A stretch of DNA of 64,000 bases from Anolis sagrei (lineage: Eukaryota > Chordata > Lepidosauria > Squamata > Anolidae). Both the position numbers and the translations under genes were made by a program. Below are positions 13,393 through 27,000 of the stretch, piece after piece. The notes under the pieces were generated by a model. It was not told the DNA's origin. It was given only the letters and a program-made list of their open reading frames with translations, and did no database searches. The first letter of the stretch is position 1; every line of letters starts with the position of its first letter. The DNA is taken from assembly GCF_037176765.1 (NCBI RefSeq), contig NC_090024.1, positions 155,185,278 through 155,249,277 of the forward strand. Reading direction: 5' to 3'.

Positions 13393-16300
13393 TTTGGTAT
13401 GCAGCTTTCCCTTCACTCTATGGTTCTTGAGATTGTGAGGGGCTGCAGATCACATGATCAAATCCGAGACTGCTCAGAGCTCAGACTCCATTTTTGAGGA
13501 CAGGCTCCATTAGACTCTCAGACTGTTAAGATCGTAAGAAAGATGTCCTGTTTAACTTTGAAAACATTTTTGTAAACCTCAATTATCATACTGGCTGGAT
13601 GCAAATTTTAAAAAAGACTAGCTAGACACTTGGTAAGATCCTAAAAAACTAAGAGCAGGCATGGGGAAAATACAATTCATGAGTATTCTGCATTTTGCTT
13701 TGTAGCTACTTCTCATACTATGACTCATTTGACCAGGCAGTGAAAAATCTCTTTCTCACTAATATGTATGGAAAAGAAGTATATGCATCTGCCCTTGTTT
13801 AGGCAATCATACTGGAAGTCAGTAAGGCCCTAGCTGGAGAAGGCAGGGGGGCTAACTAACAATCAAGCAAGGTGAGCATTTCAAGGGGCAAAATTCTCAT
13901 AAAAATGAGGGTGATCTTTGAAGTACACACACACAGGGTAAAGGAGACAGAACCAAAAGCAATATCTCCAAGACATTGTCAGTTAGCTTCTCATGCTTGC
14001 ACCTTCTACTCACAAGCCTTTTCTGCCACCATCCAAACTATTTTCTGCACCAGTTCTCTTATGAAGAACTATGGTCTGTCAAAAAAAACCCAACAACGGA
14101 GTTGAGTAGGTCTGGATAACCCATGGAACAAAGCTGTATACTCTAAGTAAGGCAACAAAAGAATGAAGAATTCAAATAATGTTATCCCATTTTGCTAGGA
14201 ACTAGCCAGCCAAAGAGAGATGATTGATCCCTTTTCATCGGTAGTACATCACTCTAAAACATACCTTGACATCTCCTGAACTTGTTCAGCTCAAGTAAGC
14301 CTTTCACTTTTTTAATCAGTTCCATTCTAGTCTTTTCCAAGTCCTTTCTTTCTGCCTTGGTAAGATGTAAGTGTCTGTTCAGTTCACTTCCTTGGGAAAA
14401 GAAATATTTGATATACTTAATTAGAAGTTGGCAGAGAATACAGTCTGCTGTCCATATTCACTGGTGATAAGGACACAGGACCCCTGTAAAAGTGAAAAAC
14501 CACAAATAAAGAATTTTTTTCACCTGCGGGAATACTTCTCTAGGAATTTCTAGGTCAACTTTCATGGAAACTGACTATAGAATCGCTCTGGAACATCTAG
14601 AGATTCTTAGGGAGAAGTTGTCTCTAGAAATCTCTAGGTCCTCCATCATGACTGGAGGAAGTTGACCATAGAGTTACATTGGAGGACCTAGAGATTCTGA
14701 GAGAAACGTTTAATCACATCTGTGAATAATTAAAATCTGTAAAAGTCAAAAATGTGAAGGGGCAACTGTATAATGAATAGATAAGGCTAATACTGCAAAG
14801 CCTTGAAGAAAAAAAGTAACCCAGAAGTGCAGACAGATCTGTAGCCATGCTGCTGGCCAGTTCCTGCAGGATTCAAGACAGTAAAATGAAGTTAAAATGT
14901 ACTCAAAAAAAGATGTGATGGGAGGAATGACTTCTTGTTTGAAGGGTTTAATCTCTGCATGACATTTTTGGATCCGGTTAAGAATTCACATACCACATAC
15001 AAGAAAGGAAAGTTACCTGTGCACTAACCTCCAAACTACATCAAAAAGATTTTCTTCCCATACATTGGGTTTGGTTCTAAAACCCTTTGCTTGGGAAGTA
15101 AAATCTTCTCATGCAGACAAGCATGCCATTTTCTACCTCTGTCTCTGTAGGTAATGTTTGGAAGAAATGAGTGGGAACTTGAAAAAATGCATTCACATGG
15201 TAACCAAACTCATGGGAGTAATGATGTTAGGCCCTGTTTTATAAGAAATGTTCCTGTGTAACCTCAACCAAAATAAATGGAAGTTGTGAAAGAAAAATCC
15301 TAAAAGGATTATGTCAGTCCGATATAATAACAACAATCTCAGGTACCACGAACAATACCATTCCCACACCAAAGGAAAGTATCAGTAACTTTGAAACAAT
15401 CCTGAGGTTAAGTGTAATGTTTTAAGACAAAATACCAGAGGGACCCAAAATGAAGACTGAATATTCCCTGATGATTGGTTATTACAGGAAAATGACAAAA
15501 CTGGGGTTAGAGGAATGAAGTAGAGCTTCTAGAAATCCTGAACAAAAGCACTCACACTGTAACACTTTACTTCAAGCCTCATTTATTAACTATACTGGAT
15601 AAAACAGAAGGCAAAAACCTTACATAAATTGATAAATTAATTTTTATTTTAGTAAAAAATAGACTACTTCCCTTTCATAGAATCATAGAATTGAGCCAGC
15701 CATTCTGTGAGTCCAAAGGTAATAATAATTACTGCTGTAGAAATGAATGTCTCTGCACAATTGCAGGCACTGATAACAGATACATTAGAGGCCCATTTAG
15801 AATAGAAATTTCTCTGGAAGCTATTTGCCTTCACTTAAACCCTGCATCCTCCTTTATAGATGAGAAACAAAAGTCTTGTTGCTAAAATTACAGGCTAGAC
15901 ATTTCTAAGAGTGTTAACAAATCTATCACTTGAATATATTTACCTTCTTTTGGAAATGCTCTGTTTGGAACATGAGTTCTGCTTACAGTTAGAGCCAGAA
16001 GAGGTGGACTAGGAGGTGAAAGATATTGGTTTGGATGTGCAAAGTCTCTTGGGTTATTTTCATCAGTCTATGGCCAAAAAAACCAAAAAAAACAGTGTTA
16101 ATGTCCAGCTATTGCTAATATGCAAATATGGGGCCAGGGGAGAGTTTCATATTGTCTCCTGCATATGTCATCAGTTGGGGGACCCCTCCACTCAGCACCA
16201 ACCACTGCTCTGAGCCAGAGTGAAAAGAGAGGGGCCAGGGGACAGTTCCACCTTGTCTCCTGTGCTATGCTTATAATAAATATAATATAATATAATATAA

Positions 16301-18049
16301 TATAATATAATATAATATAATATAATATTATAATATTTATAATATTATAATGTAATACAATATAATACTACTAATAATATGTTATTATAATTATATATTT
16401 TATGTTACATGTAATATTACACTCTAATGGTATAGTACAATATACTAATATATAATACTGACATTGTACAATGCTTATAATATAATGTATTGTTTGTATA
16501 TATATCTTGTAAGCTGCTCTGAGTCCCCTAAATAAATAAATAAACTAGAGAGATGAAGCTGAATCTATCACAGGGTGTTCTTGTTCAGAAGAGATTTGCC
16601 ATTGCCTTCCTCAGAGGCTGAGAAAGTGATTTGCCGAAGGTCACCCAGTGTGTTATATGGCTGAGTGAGAATTTGAACCTTGGTATCCAGAATCATAGTC
16701 CAGCACGTAATCCACTATAATGCACTGGCCCTCAGATTGTGGCATACTACAGTTGGACCATGGACTGTGCCCAGGCATGCTGAACTTCCTCTTTGCTCCA
16801 AGGTATCTCCTATTGAACACACATGGTAAAGCAAGGAGGAGGATCTCCAGACATATTTGGACTGAAATTCCCATGAGATCTAACCAACTGCGATGGATGA
16901 TGGAAATTGCAGTCCAGCAATATTTGCAAGGCCACACATATCTGTCTCTGTAGTAAAATATATACAGTGGGATACCTAGAAGAATCCTCCACCTTGTGCA
17001 ACTATGGAACAGAACAAACAGTTTGGGATCTGTATGCTTGCCTACAATGTCTTGCCTCATGCATAGAGGAAGAATTGTGTAAAGCTACAGACAATGTGAT
17101 CGCTGTTGCCTATTTTTGGTCTACAATTATTTAGCTGTTTGTGCTCCATTTTTATCAGTTTTATACTTATGTATGCAATGATTTTTACACTAAATAAATA
17201 AATAAGTTGTATGCTTGAAAAATATTTGAGTGACTGAGCAAACACTGGGAAACATATGTCAACCTAGTGAATTATAACAAGAAAAATCTCTCAGTTTAGT
17301 TAGTATCATAAAGCACAGCAGAAGTCACAGAAGCAGATATTTAATTTGCCAATAATTTCTATGTGGTTGTGCAGCAGTAGCATTTATAATTAGACGCTAG
17401 AGTTCTCCTGTTGCCTTCAAAGTTTATATTTACAACTTATAAAAATCATTATCAGATTTTTTTTCCCTGAATTGATCCTAATGAAGTCAGTGGGAATATT
17501 TGGGAAAGTAATACTTTTTAAATCTCAGACTGATTATTTCAAGCTTGTGTGACAATATGCCCAGCTCCACAGATTGTAATCTTGTTCTTGGTTAACTAGA
17601 ACTAAAACTCAAGAAACTCAGCAGGTTTTTACTTCCAAGTAAACATGCACAGGTATGAGCTGCATACCTTATAGTACTGCGTTTATAAAGAGTCAGTTTA
17701 CATATGTACAGTATTATTTCAAATAAATCACAAAAAAACTTTTGATGATAAATTTAGCATTGTCCAGGAAGAGATAGAGATGAATGCGTTGTCAAAGGCT
17801 TTCATGGCAGGAATTACTAGGTTGCTGTGAGGTTTTTTTTTTTTTTGGCTGTATGGCCATGTTCCAGAAGCATTCTCACCTAATGTTTTGCCCACATCTA
17901 TGGCAGGCATCGTCAGAGGTTGTGAGGTCAGACCTCTGAGGGTGCCTGCCATAGATGTGGGCAAAATTCAGGAGATACATGGCCATACAGCCTGGAAAAA
18001 ACTCACATCAACTCAGATAGAGATTACTTTTTATTTAAACCAAAATCAC

Positions 18050-18080
<31 letters not shown>

Positions 18081-21000
18081 CATCATCATCATCATCATCA
18101 TCTCAGCAATTTTATGTTGATGTCATATTTTTTAATAAGAAAGAATAACCCATTTTTCTTGTTGGATCATTGGAAACATACCTGATTATCCTGCACACTA
18201 CAAGTGTCAGCAACAGACTTGTTAATTCCAGAGTGCTGGTGACTGAAGATAAAATCAAAGCACAGTGTAACAATTCATTTAGAAATAAATCACTTTAATT
18301 ACATTTGCTTAAAAGTCTGGTAGCTCTACTAAATCGTGTGCTGGGGTGGCAAGGTACGTTGTCTCAGTTACCAATCTAAGGAATGACTACGCTGGAGGCA
18401 GGGCAGGGAGTCTGCTGCTGACAATGTAGAATGGGAGCAAGCATTCTGAGAAAACTCTAACTTCATATGCGGGAAATAGTGACAAGAGAATGAATTCCCA
18501 TGTTTAATTATGCTTGCCTGAGAAATAATTAACGCACTGTGCCTTTTCATTTTTCAACATGTTAGCAGTCCTATGCATTTTTAATGAATGGCAAGTAATA
18601 TTGCCAGCATAATCATTCCATGCTTCATTACCTCTTCTCACTTTGTAAATATTCCAGGTCTCTCTCTTCCAAGGATTCTGGTATTCCTGAGTCCCCTGTC
18701 GTATGTCTTTCTGTTCCGATTGAACTGCCTCCATTTTTGGCATCCAGCATGATTGAAGTTTCTTCTACATCAAACAAAGGTGTAAAATATTATGAGCCCT
18801 TTTTTACTTCTACCATCTGCTAGCCAAAGAGAATGGCTTAATGAAAAATGTGTGCTTCTTGGAAGAATAATTTATTTTTTTAAAAACCTGGAAGATGAAA
18901 GAAATCTTTAAAATATTTAGATACTTTCTGAATTGGCAAATTTTTGAGGACAAAAATAAGACAGTTTATAAAGACCATACTGACTGCATGCACATATCCA
19001 TTTTGAATCTTAAAATTTTCAAGAATGCTGTAGGACTGAATGCTGATTGTCTCTTTATGTATACTGACTCATTGCAAGTTCTTTAACCATCGTTTGCTGT
19101 GACTCTGCATTATATGACTACTGCAGAACACCAAATCATGGTGTGTAAAACATGCTATCAAACTGTAACTGAAATTTAGAATGAATGACAAATATGTCTG
19201 ATTTGGATGTCACCGCACATTATGGCTACAGTGAACTTGTATTTAAAGGGGACAGGGGAGAAAAAAAAGAGTGCATACTACTCCTGGCACAATTCCAATC
19301 TCTCTAGCATTATGAGACTTATGCAAATTGATTCTTTTGTTTTATGATTTAAGTGGAATGCAATACTGTTTTTTAATTTAATAGGTTTTGTTTACTTTTC
19401 CCTTTTATGGGTTGCTTAGTTACTTGTGTAAGGAGCCCTTGGTGGCATAGTAGGTTAAAGTGCTGAGCTGCTGAACTTGCTGACCGAAAGGTCACAGATT
19501 GGAATCTGGGGAGTGAAGTGAGTTCCCACTGTTAGCCCCAGCTTCTGCCAAGCTAGCAGTTCAAAAACATGCAAATATGAATAGATCAATAGGTATCAAT
19601 CCGGCGGGAAAATAACAGCGCTCCGTGCAGTCATGCCAGCCACATGGCCTTGGAGGTAACTATGGGCAACGCCGGTTCTTCAGCTTAGAAATGGAGATGA
19701 GCACCAACCCCCAGAGTCAGAAGCAACTGGACTTAATGTCAAGGGAAAACGTTTACCTTTTTAGTTACTTGTGTTGATTCTAGTTAAACTGGTTATTGGT
19801 TTATTGTTTTATTATGATAGTTTTATTTTTATTATTGTTGTGTTATATACACTGTTATAAGATGCTCCAAGTCCCCTCGGGGTCATGGGGTGGGGTGTAA
19901 ATAAAGTTGTTGTTGTTGTTGTTGTTGGTGTTGTTGTTGTTGTTGTTGTTATTATTATTATTACTCTGTAGGTGCTCCACTTCACAAAAATAAGAAAAGA
20001 AGAATATTGGATAAAACATTGTCTCCAAAACTTTTTAAAAAGATCAGAATTCCCTCAATGGTAACACTACTACAATTCAAAACAATGAGCATATACACAT
20101 TCTGAGGATATATCTACTTGAAATAAATTATGGAAGAAAGAAAACAATGAAAACTATGAAGGCAGAGAAAGTTATGAAGGACTGCATATGGTATACCTTT
20201 TATCTTTTGTGAGATGTTTTTCTCTTCAGTTTGGTTGTTTTCTTCTTGATTGTGGTTTTGATTTATGTGTGAAGAAGAAACGTGTTCTGTGGATTTCTCT
20301 CTCTTGCTGGTAAGATTATGTGTCTCTTGAGCTTGGCTGAGAGATATTCTCTGTTGTATTTTCACTGATCTTGATTTTTTAATAGAACTTTGTCTATCAG
20401 GAATTAAATTATTCAGTACACAGGGAGATGTACTGGATTCCCTTTGGCTTTTCTTACAATTGATTTCTCCTGGTGAATACATTTACACAGATATAGATTA
20501 GATTAATACAGTTGCATAGTTTAGTACAGTTATATAGTTCAGTACTCTATATTACAATGGATTAAAATGTGATTAATCTTATCATTTCAGATTTAATGTA
20601 TGACATTAATGTTGGCAATTTTCCTATCTTTTAGGTAAAATCCACTTTTTGAGTTTATTTTATAAATAAGAAAATAGTATCATTAATTTTAAAATAAAAA
20701 ATAAATATATGTAGACAATGTTATCAAAGCCTTAATTAAATACAAAGCCAATCTTTTATGTACCACGTCGTAAGTAAAACTAATCAATGATAGATTTAAA
20801 AAATCTGGTGATTTGGAGAGGTACATGGAGATAAAGATTTTGGAGAGTTCCCTATATCTAGTTACTAGGCACATGGTATTAGGATAACTAACAGCAAATA
20901 TGTAAATAGCCCCAAAAATGGGAATGTAGAAGGTTGGAAAAAGTCTGTCACCTAGAGAGAGTAAGGCAGCTAGTTATCAGTTGAAAACAACAACAATATT

Positions 21001-24000
21001 TTGAAGGAATTATCCCAGTTAAGAGTTTTAGAGAGAAGACAGAGAAAGTCATCTCTGGAAGTATTTGTGGGGCTGCTGTTCTGGTAATTTGATCTAAGAC
21101 AGTGGATTTTACTGTTTCTTGGAATTGCATAAACCTATGCTCAACCCATATATATTTGTCAATAAACAAAAATATTACAAAAAAACCTCACTTGGGATCA
21201 ATATACCTAGTAAACTATGTAATTACAGGGGAATGCAGTCTTGAATAAGCACTGCCGTACTTGAACATCTAATTGTTCAGGGAAGTTGGGTGAGAGTAAT
21301 ATCATTCCCCTGTTTTGTGAAATCTGAAAATGGCTGGTATGAAACCACTGAGGGAATCGCTGTGTGCAGTACAGTAATATTTCAAGTTGCTGAGTTTTGT
21401 GTTATCTGTGAGCCCTTTATCAAAGGTGGCAATCCTACATTTCTTCTATTGTCTTAATATCTCAAGTCATTTTTTCCCACTAATACAGGGGCTAAGAAGA
21501 AATTCAAGTAATATGACTTGAAATACAATAAATGTGGAGTAGTCATGTTGACCATAAACAAACAAAAAAGTAAGCACAATAAAAAATATGTTTTCTAATG
21601 CAGTGGCTCCCACTGTTAGCCCCAGCTTCTGCCAGCCTAGCAGTTTGATAGCATGCAAATGTGAGTAGATCAATAGGTACAGCTTCTGCGGGAAGGTAAC
21701 GGTACTCCATGCAGTCAGGCTGGCCACATGACCTAGGAGGTGTCTATGGACAATGCCATCTCTTTGGCTTAGAAATGGAGATAAGCATTCCCCCCCCCCC
21801 CCCCCCCCAGAATCGGACATGATTACACTTAATGTCAAGGGGAAACCTTTAACTTTACCTCAATGCAGTGGCCTAGATGTTCACGGATCATGTGTGTGTT
21901 CATGGATAGATGTGTGCATACTTTAAAGACAGAATGCAGAGATATTGTAGAATCTCTTGAGACAAACTCAAAAAAATATTTTTAGCATAAGTTTTTGTAG
22001 ACTGAGTTTACTTCATTGTATGCAAGTCAAACTTTTTGTTCATGCAGCCACTTCCTACATCCCATCCCAAAGCAAAAAATGTAGAAGGTATGACTCCAAT
22101 GTCATCAATTCCTCTTACCCCCACCCCCCAACTTTTTACCAATGAAGACGCATGTGAGCTTTGAAACACTGTGTAGATATTGTACAATATTTATATTAGG
22201 GACTAGCTGTGCCCTGCCACGCGTTGCTGTGGCCTATAGTAAGAATCTTCGAAGTAGAGGTAGATATCTGGACTATTATGAAAGAGAGCTACCTATTCCT
22301 TCCCCCTTTTTCTTCCCATTTCCCTTTCTCTCCTTTCTTCCTTCTCTATCTCTTTCTTTCATTCCTTCTTTCGCTCTTTGGTTTCATCCTTCCTTCTCTC
22401 TTTCCTTCCTTCCCTCCCCCTTTCTCTACTTCTTCCTTTGTCTCCTTTCTTCCCTCCCTGTTTCCTTCCTTCTTTCACTTTTTTATTTCCTTTTCTCCTT
22501 CCTTCCTTCTTTCATTACTTCTTTCCTGCATTTCCCTCCATTTTCCTTTCCTTTCTACTTTCTCTTCTTCCTTCCTCGGGTACCTCTTGCTTTCCTTCCG
22601 TCTCTCCTTCCTTCCCTCTTTCCTTCTTTCCCTCCCTCCTTCTCTCTTTCCTTCCTTCCCCCTTTCCCTCCTTCATTCTGTCCCTTTTCCCTCCCTACTT
22701 TCTTCTCTCCTTCCTTCCTGTCTGTTCTCCCCCAATACCATGGTAGAGTCCCTTCTAACTCTATTCTATGAGTCTATTAAATAGAGAGAATTGCAGAGAA
22801 GTGTCCAGCTATTTTTTGTTTAGCAGGATACAGAGAAGCAGACATTCCCCAGGGACATCCCAGTAATCTTCTACCATAAAACTGCTTAGAAAACTCACCA
22901 TTTCTTCTGTGTGAAATATATTTTTCTTTAACCCTTTCATCCTTCCTTTGCTCAGAGTTCTGTTGTATATGGATACCTGGAACATCTGTTTTTTCAGTCT
23001 CATTCCAGCCTAAAATATTATCATATGTCTGATCCTGGCTAAGATGATTTTTTAAAGAACTATTCCAAACTGGTGGAGGAGTCTGTCCACCTTCAGGAGT
23101 TGGAGCAGCTAAGGTATCTGGTCCATGATACGATGTATATGAGAGGACATAGTCCGCATTATTGTGATGTTTTTCTGGGGTTGATGATGAAGACAAATAA
23201 ATACTTTCTACCCCTGGTAACAAATACAGTTCCGGATGAAAGGCCTGAAACATACAGCATATTAATTTGAAGAGTAGGAGGTTGAAAAAAACAATAATGT
23301 TTTAAGATAGAAATTATTGCAAATAAATGCTTACATATGGAGGGGCAAATGATTTGAGCTTCAATTCTGTCTCTTGCTTTGCTCTCACCTAGCAATATAA
23401 TATCAAAAATGATACTGTTAAAATATCACCCAGCCTGTATATTTTGTTACTTTATTCACATAAATAATAAACATTATTTCAAAAATGTAACCCAGCCTTT
23501 GGTAAGAACTGGGGGGGGGGAGCACAAACTATAATCCTGTGGAAGGCTTCTAGATGGTTATGACATTTTTATTTAGAAATGCTATCTAATTATTTCCCCA
23601 TCACATTAAAAAAAGGTTTTGCAGTTTTTTTTAGTTACATACACATACATGAACACAGTGATAGCTGTTCCTTTTGGAATTGTAGCAACCAGTAAACAAT
23701 TACCTTTTATTTTTGCTGACTCCCTTTGAACTTGAAATTTCAAATGGGAATGTATGAAATTAATCATTCTACATTTGAATATTGTCAGGATAAAAAACAA
23801 CAACTTACCACTGCTAGTTTCTTTCCTATACATTTTAGAAAGATAAATTTATCCGCAACTGCATCTTCACCTAGGTACTCTCCAATCTGTTCTCTCAATG
23901 TTCTCAATGTCATATGAGGTGACACCCTGCAACACCAGATTACATTATTGCATTTATATAATTGGGATATATTTGATTTTGGAGGTATGTCTGCTTACAG

Positions 24001-27000
24001 ATGAGAGATTGTCAAATGGGAAGTTGATAAGCCCTTATAGTTTGGGCTGAATAAACTATTCATAGGTTTCAGTCACAATACGTTATCACTGAATACTATT
24101 CATTCTTCATTGATATGAAAATCTACAAATAGAAATATAAAATGGTGTTTCCTGCTAGGCTTCTCTTTCATGCCCATTGTCAAATGCTCTTAGAAATATA
24201 TTTTATAATACAGATTTTAGGGGTTGGCATGGATTAACTTTGAAACTGAAGATACAGGACAGGCATTTTTCATTTTTTCATTTTTATATATTTCAAAACA
24301 TATATTTGTAAACAAAAGTAACTGATCAAGTAATTGCAATTTTAAAAGCACAGTCGGCCCTCAACATTTGTTGGTTTCACAGTCACAGATTTGATTATTC
24401 ACAAACTTGTACTGCCACACCACCTCCCAAAGTTGGAATGGCCATGTGAACATTCAAGAAGTGGGGAGAGGCAAGGTATTACCACTCGCGATGCTCCCAG
24501 CTCTTGAGGATAGACTTGTCATGTGAATGTTCACACAACAGCCCTGTCTTCAGGAGGTGAGGGGCGGGTGAGTCGTAATTCCCAGCACTGTGCCTAACTC
24601 CAAAGATGGGGCTGCCATGCAAACATCTACACAGCAGCAATATCCTCAGAAGGTAAGTAGAGGATTGTTTGGAAGGAGGATGTGGTATGAATGGCAATGA
24701 CTCCCCCTCCCTCCCTCCCTATTCACCCCTTGAGGACTAGGCTGCCCTATGAATGTTCACAGAACAGCCCCATCTTTGGGACCTGTGTGCCACGTATGTC
24801 TGTTTTGCCCAGAGCTCCCTTCTTTTGCTTGGGGAAAGCAGACACATGTGGCGTGCTGGAAGAGAAGCAAGCTCTGCATAGCACTTCACCTGTCCCATGA
24901 AACTCTGTTCCTCCTCCTCTTTTTGTGTGCCATATGTGTTTTTTGCCTGGGCAAAAGAAGGGAGATATTAGACAAAACAGACACATGGCCCATAAGAAAG
25001 GATGAGGAGCTAGGACCCAAAGGGTTAGTGAAGTTACAGCATCATGCAGGATCCACAGAGTAAGTGAAGTTGCAGCATCATGCAGGAAACATGCCACATA
25101 TGCCTGTTTTCTCTAGTTACTAATATCTCCCCTGCTGTGCCCATGTGAAATAGACACCCACAGTATGCAAGAAATGGGAAAGAAGCCAGGATCTGAAGGG
25201 TAAATGAAATGAAATGTATGGGGCCTGCTTCTCTCCTCTTTCCCTGGGACCATGATAGGTAACTCTGGATGGGGACTCAATAAGTAGTACTCAATTCCTC
25301 CCCTGATCTGCAGTTTTTGCACTTTTCGGTGGGAAAGGGCTATGCCCCTAGCCTCCACAAAAGCGGAGGACTGACTGTATATAAACTTACTAGCCTACAT
25401 GCAGGCCCGTAGCCAGGATTTCGTTTCGTGGGGGGGGGGGGGGATTTTCAGGGGGGGGTTGGGGGGGGCTGAGTCTGAGTGAAAGAGGGTCTAGCCTAGC
25501 AAACCTTTTGTATCATTACCCAATACCCCCATACATATGGAATATATTGAGTATGGTGATCAGATCATGATATGAATAAACATAACAGTTTAAATAATGC
25601 AACAGTAAGGCCTTTTCGCGAACCACCATCAGAATTTCGGGGGGGGGGGGGCTGAAGCCCCTCAAGCCCCCCCCTCCCCGGCTACATGCCTGCCTACATG
25701 TGATGCCAGTGGTACCTATTCCCAGTTAAGTGCACTTACAACAGTAGCCCTAACATCCTTACATGTAACAATTTATATTTTCCTCAAAAACTACATACGT
25801 CATTTAATACTTGAACATTAATGTTCAGTAGATGGAAATTTTCGAGCATAAATCCCATTATACATTATAAAAATAGAAGATAAAATGTGCATAGACTGAA
25901 AACCTGTTTATTCATATGTCTTATTCAGTTAAGGCTGTATTACCATTTTAGATGAAACTGCAAATTTTATGTTTAAGCAGCACTATTGCTAGCAAGACTG
26001 GTGCTCTAAGCATATTCTCCAGTCATTAAGTCAAGGATGTTCTTCATTATAAAATTGCATTGTAGTACAATTAAGGACATGAAGCATGATTGGTAATAGG
26101 ATCTTAATAGATTATGTGATCTACAAACAAGCAACCACTACAACTGTAATGATTCTTATAACATGTAGATACAAGCTTCTGAATTTAAAAAACTATAAAT
26201 CTGATTGAAGTTAAAAAATATGGTTACCTAATGGATAGCTGTCAATAGAACAATGGAAGCCAAGAGCCAGATATCTGATATCTTGTAGTATCTTCTACTA
26301 AACATTCTATATTGAAGAACAACATAAAGCCAATCTGCGTCCACGCATGCAAAAGATGCTTAGACATTTGGTTCCAAGTTCCTTTATATTTAATCGTATT
26401 TCCAATGCTGAATTAAGACACAGCAAGCATAATATTCCCTCTTCATGTTGGGAACACCTGCATCTACTGCATGTACAGTAATTGGTCCAGAAGATGACTG
26501 AGAATTTTATTCAGTTCCGTTTCTATGAGAATCCACCAAAGTTTGCAAACTTCCTCATAAACAAGATTTCTTTTCTTTTATGAAACAATATAGGAGAAAA
26601 CAAAACTGACAAATTCTTCCATTTTTCATCTTCACCACAGACTGCAATTTATTTAATAGTTTTTCCTCACTCCTCTCCTAAACCTGGCAATTGTAGGTCT
26701 TTGTGAGGACCAGTATTTTCTAATACAACGATTAAACAATAAATCACACAATTTATTCAACAAAGTCTATTTCCCAAAACTCTTTGCAGGGTGATCCTAA
26801 CAACTAAACTAATATGAAATAATATAAGTTTCTTATGTCCAAGGAAACCGATCAACGTTGTGGTCACAAACTATACCTAAATAGGAGTAGGTCTCTTCCA
26901 CCCCCTAGATTACTCTCTAAATTGAGTAAACTGTGAAGGAAAAGATACACAAATGGCACCTTGTTCCCTTGTAATTTTTCATTCCAATTCTAGTTATTTA

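Noticed and set aside
16653-17060. 135-codon minus-strand frame
   Set aside because: It begins in a SINE, has no recognisable domain, lies in a SPATA1 intron without good splice sites and overlaps open frames on the other strand.
22142-22784. Long overlapping open frames rich in F, P, S and L
   Set aside because: They are translations of the TTCC/TTTC tract, which cannot contain stop codons; all three frames are open and none resembles a protein.
24747-25097. 116-codon minus and 104-codon plus frames
   Set aside because: Both lie in the Tigger-like repeat region, overlap each other and resemble no transposase.
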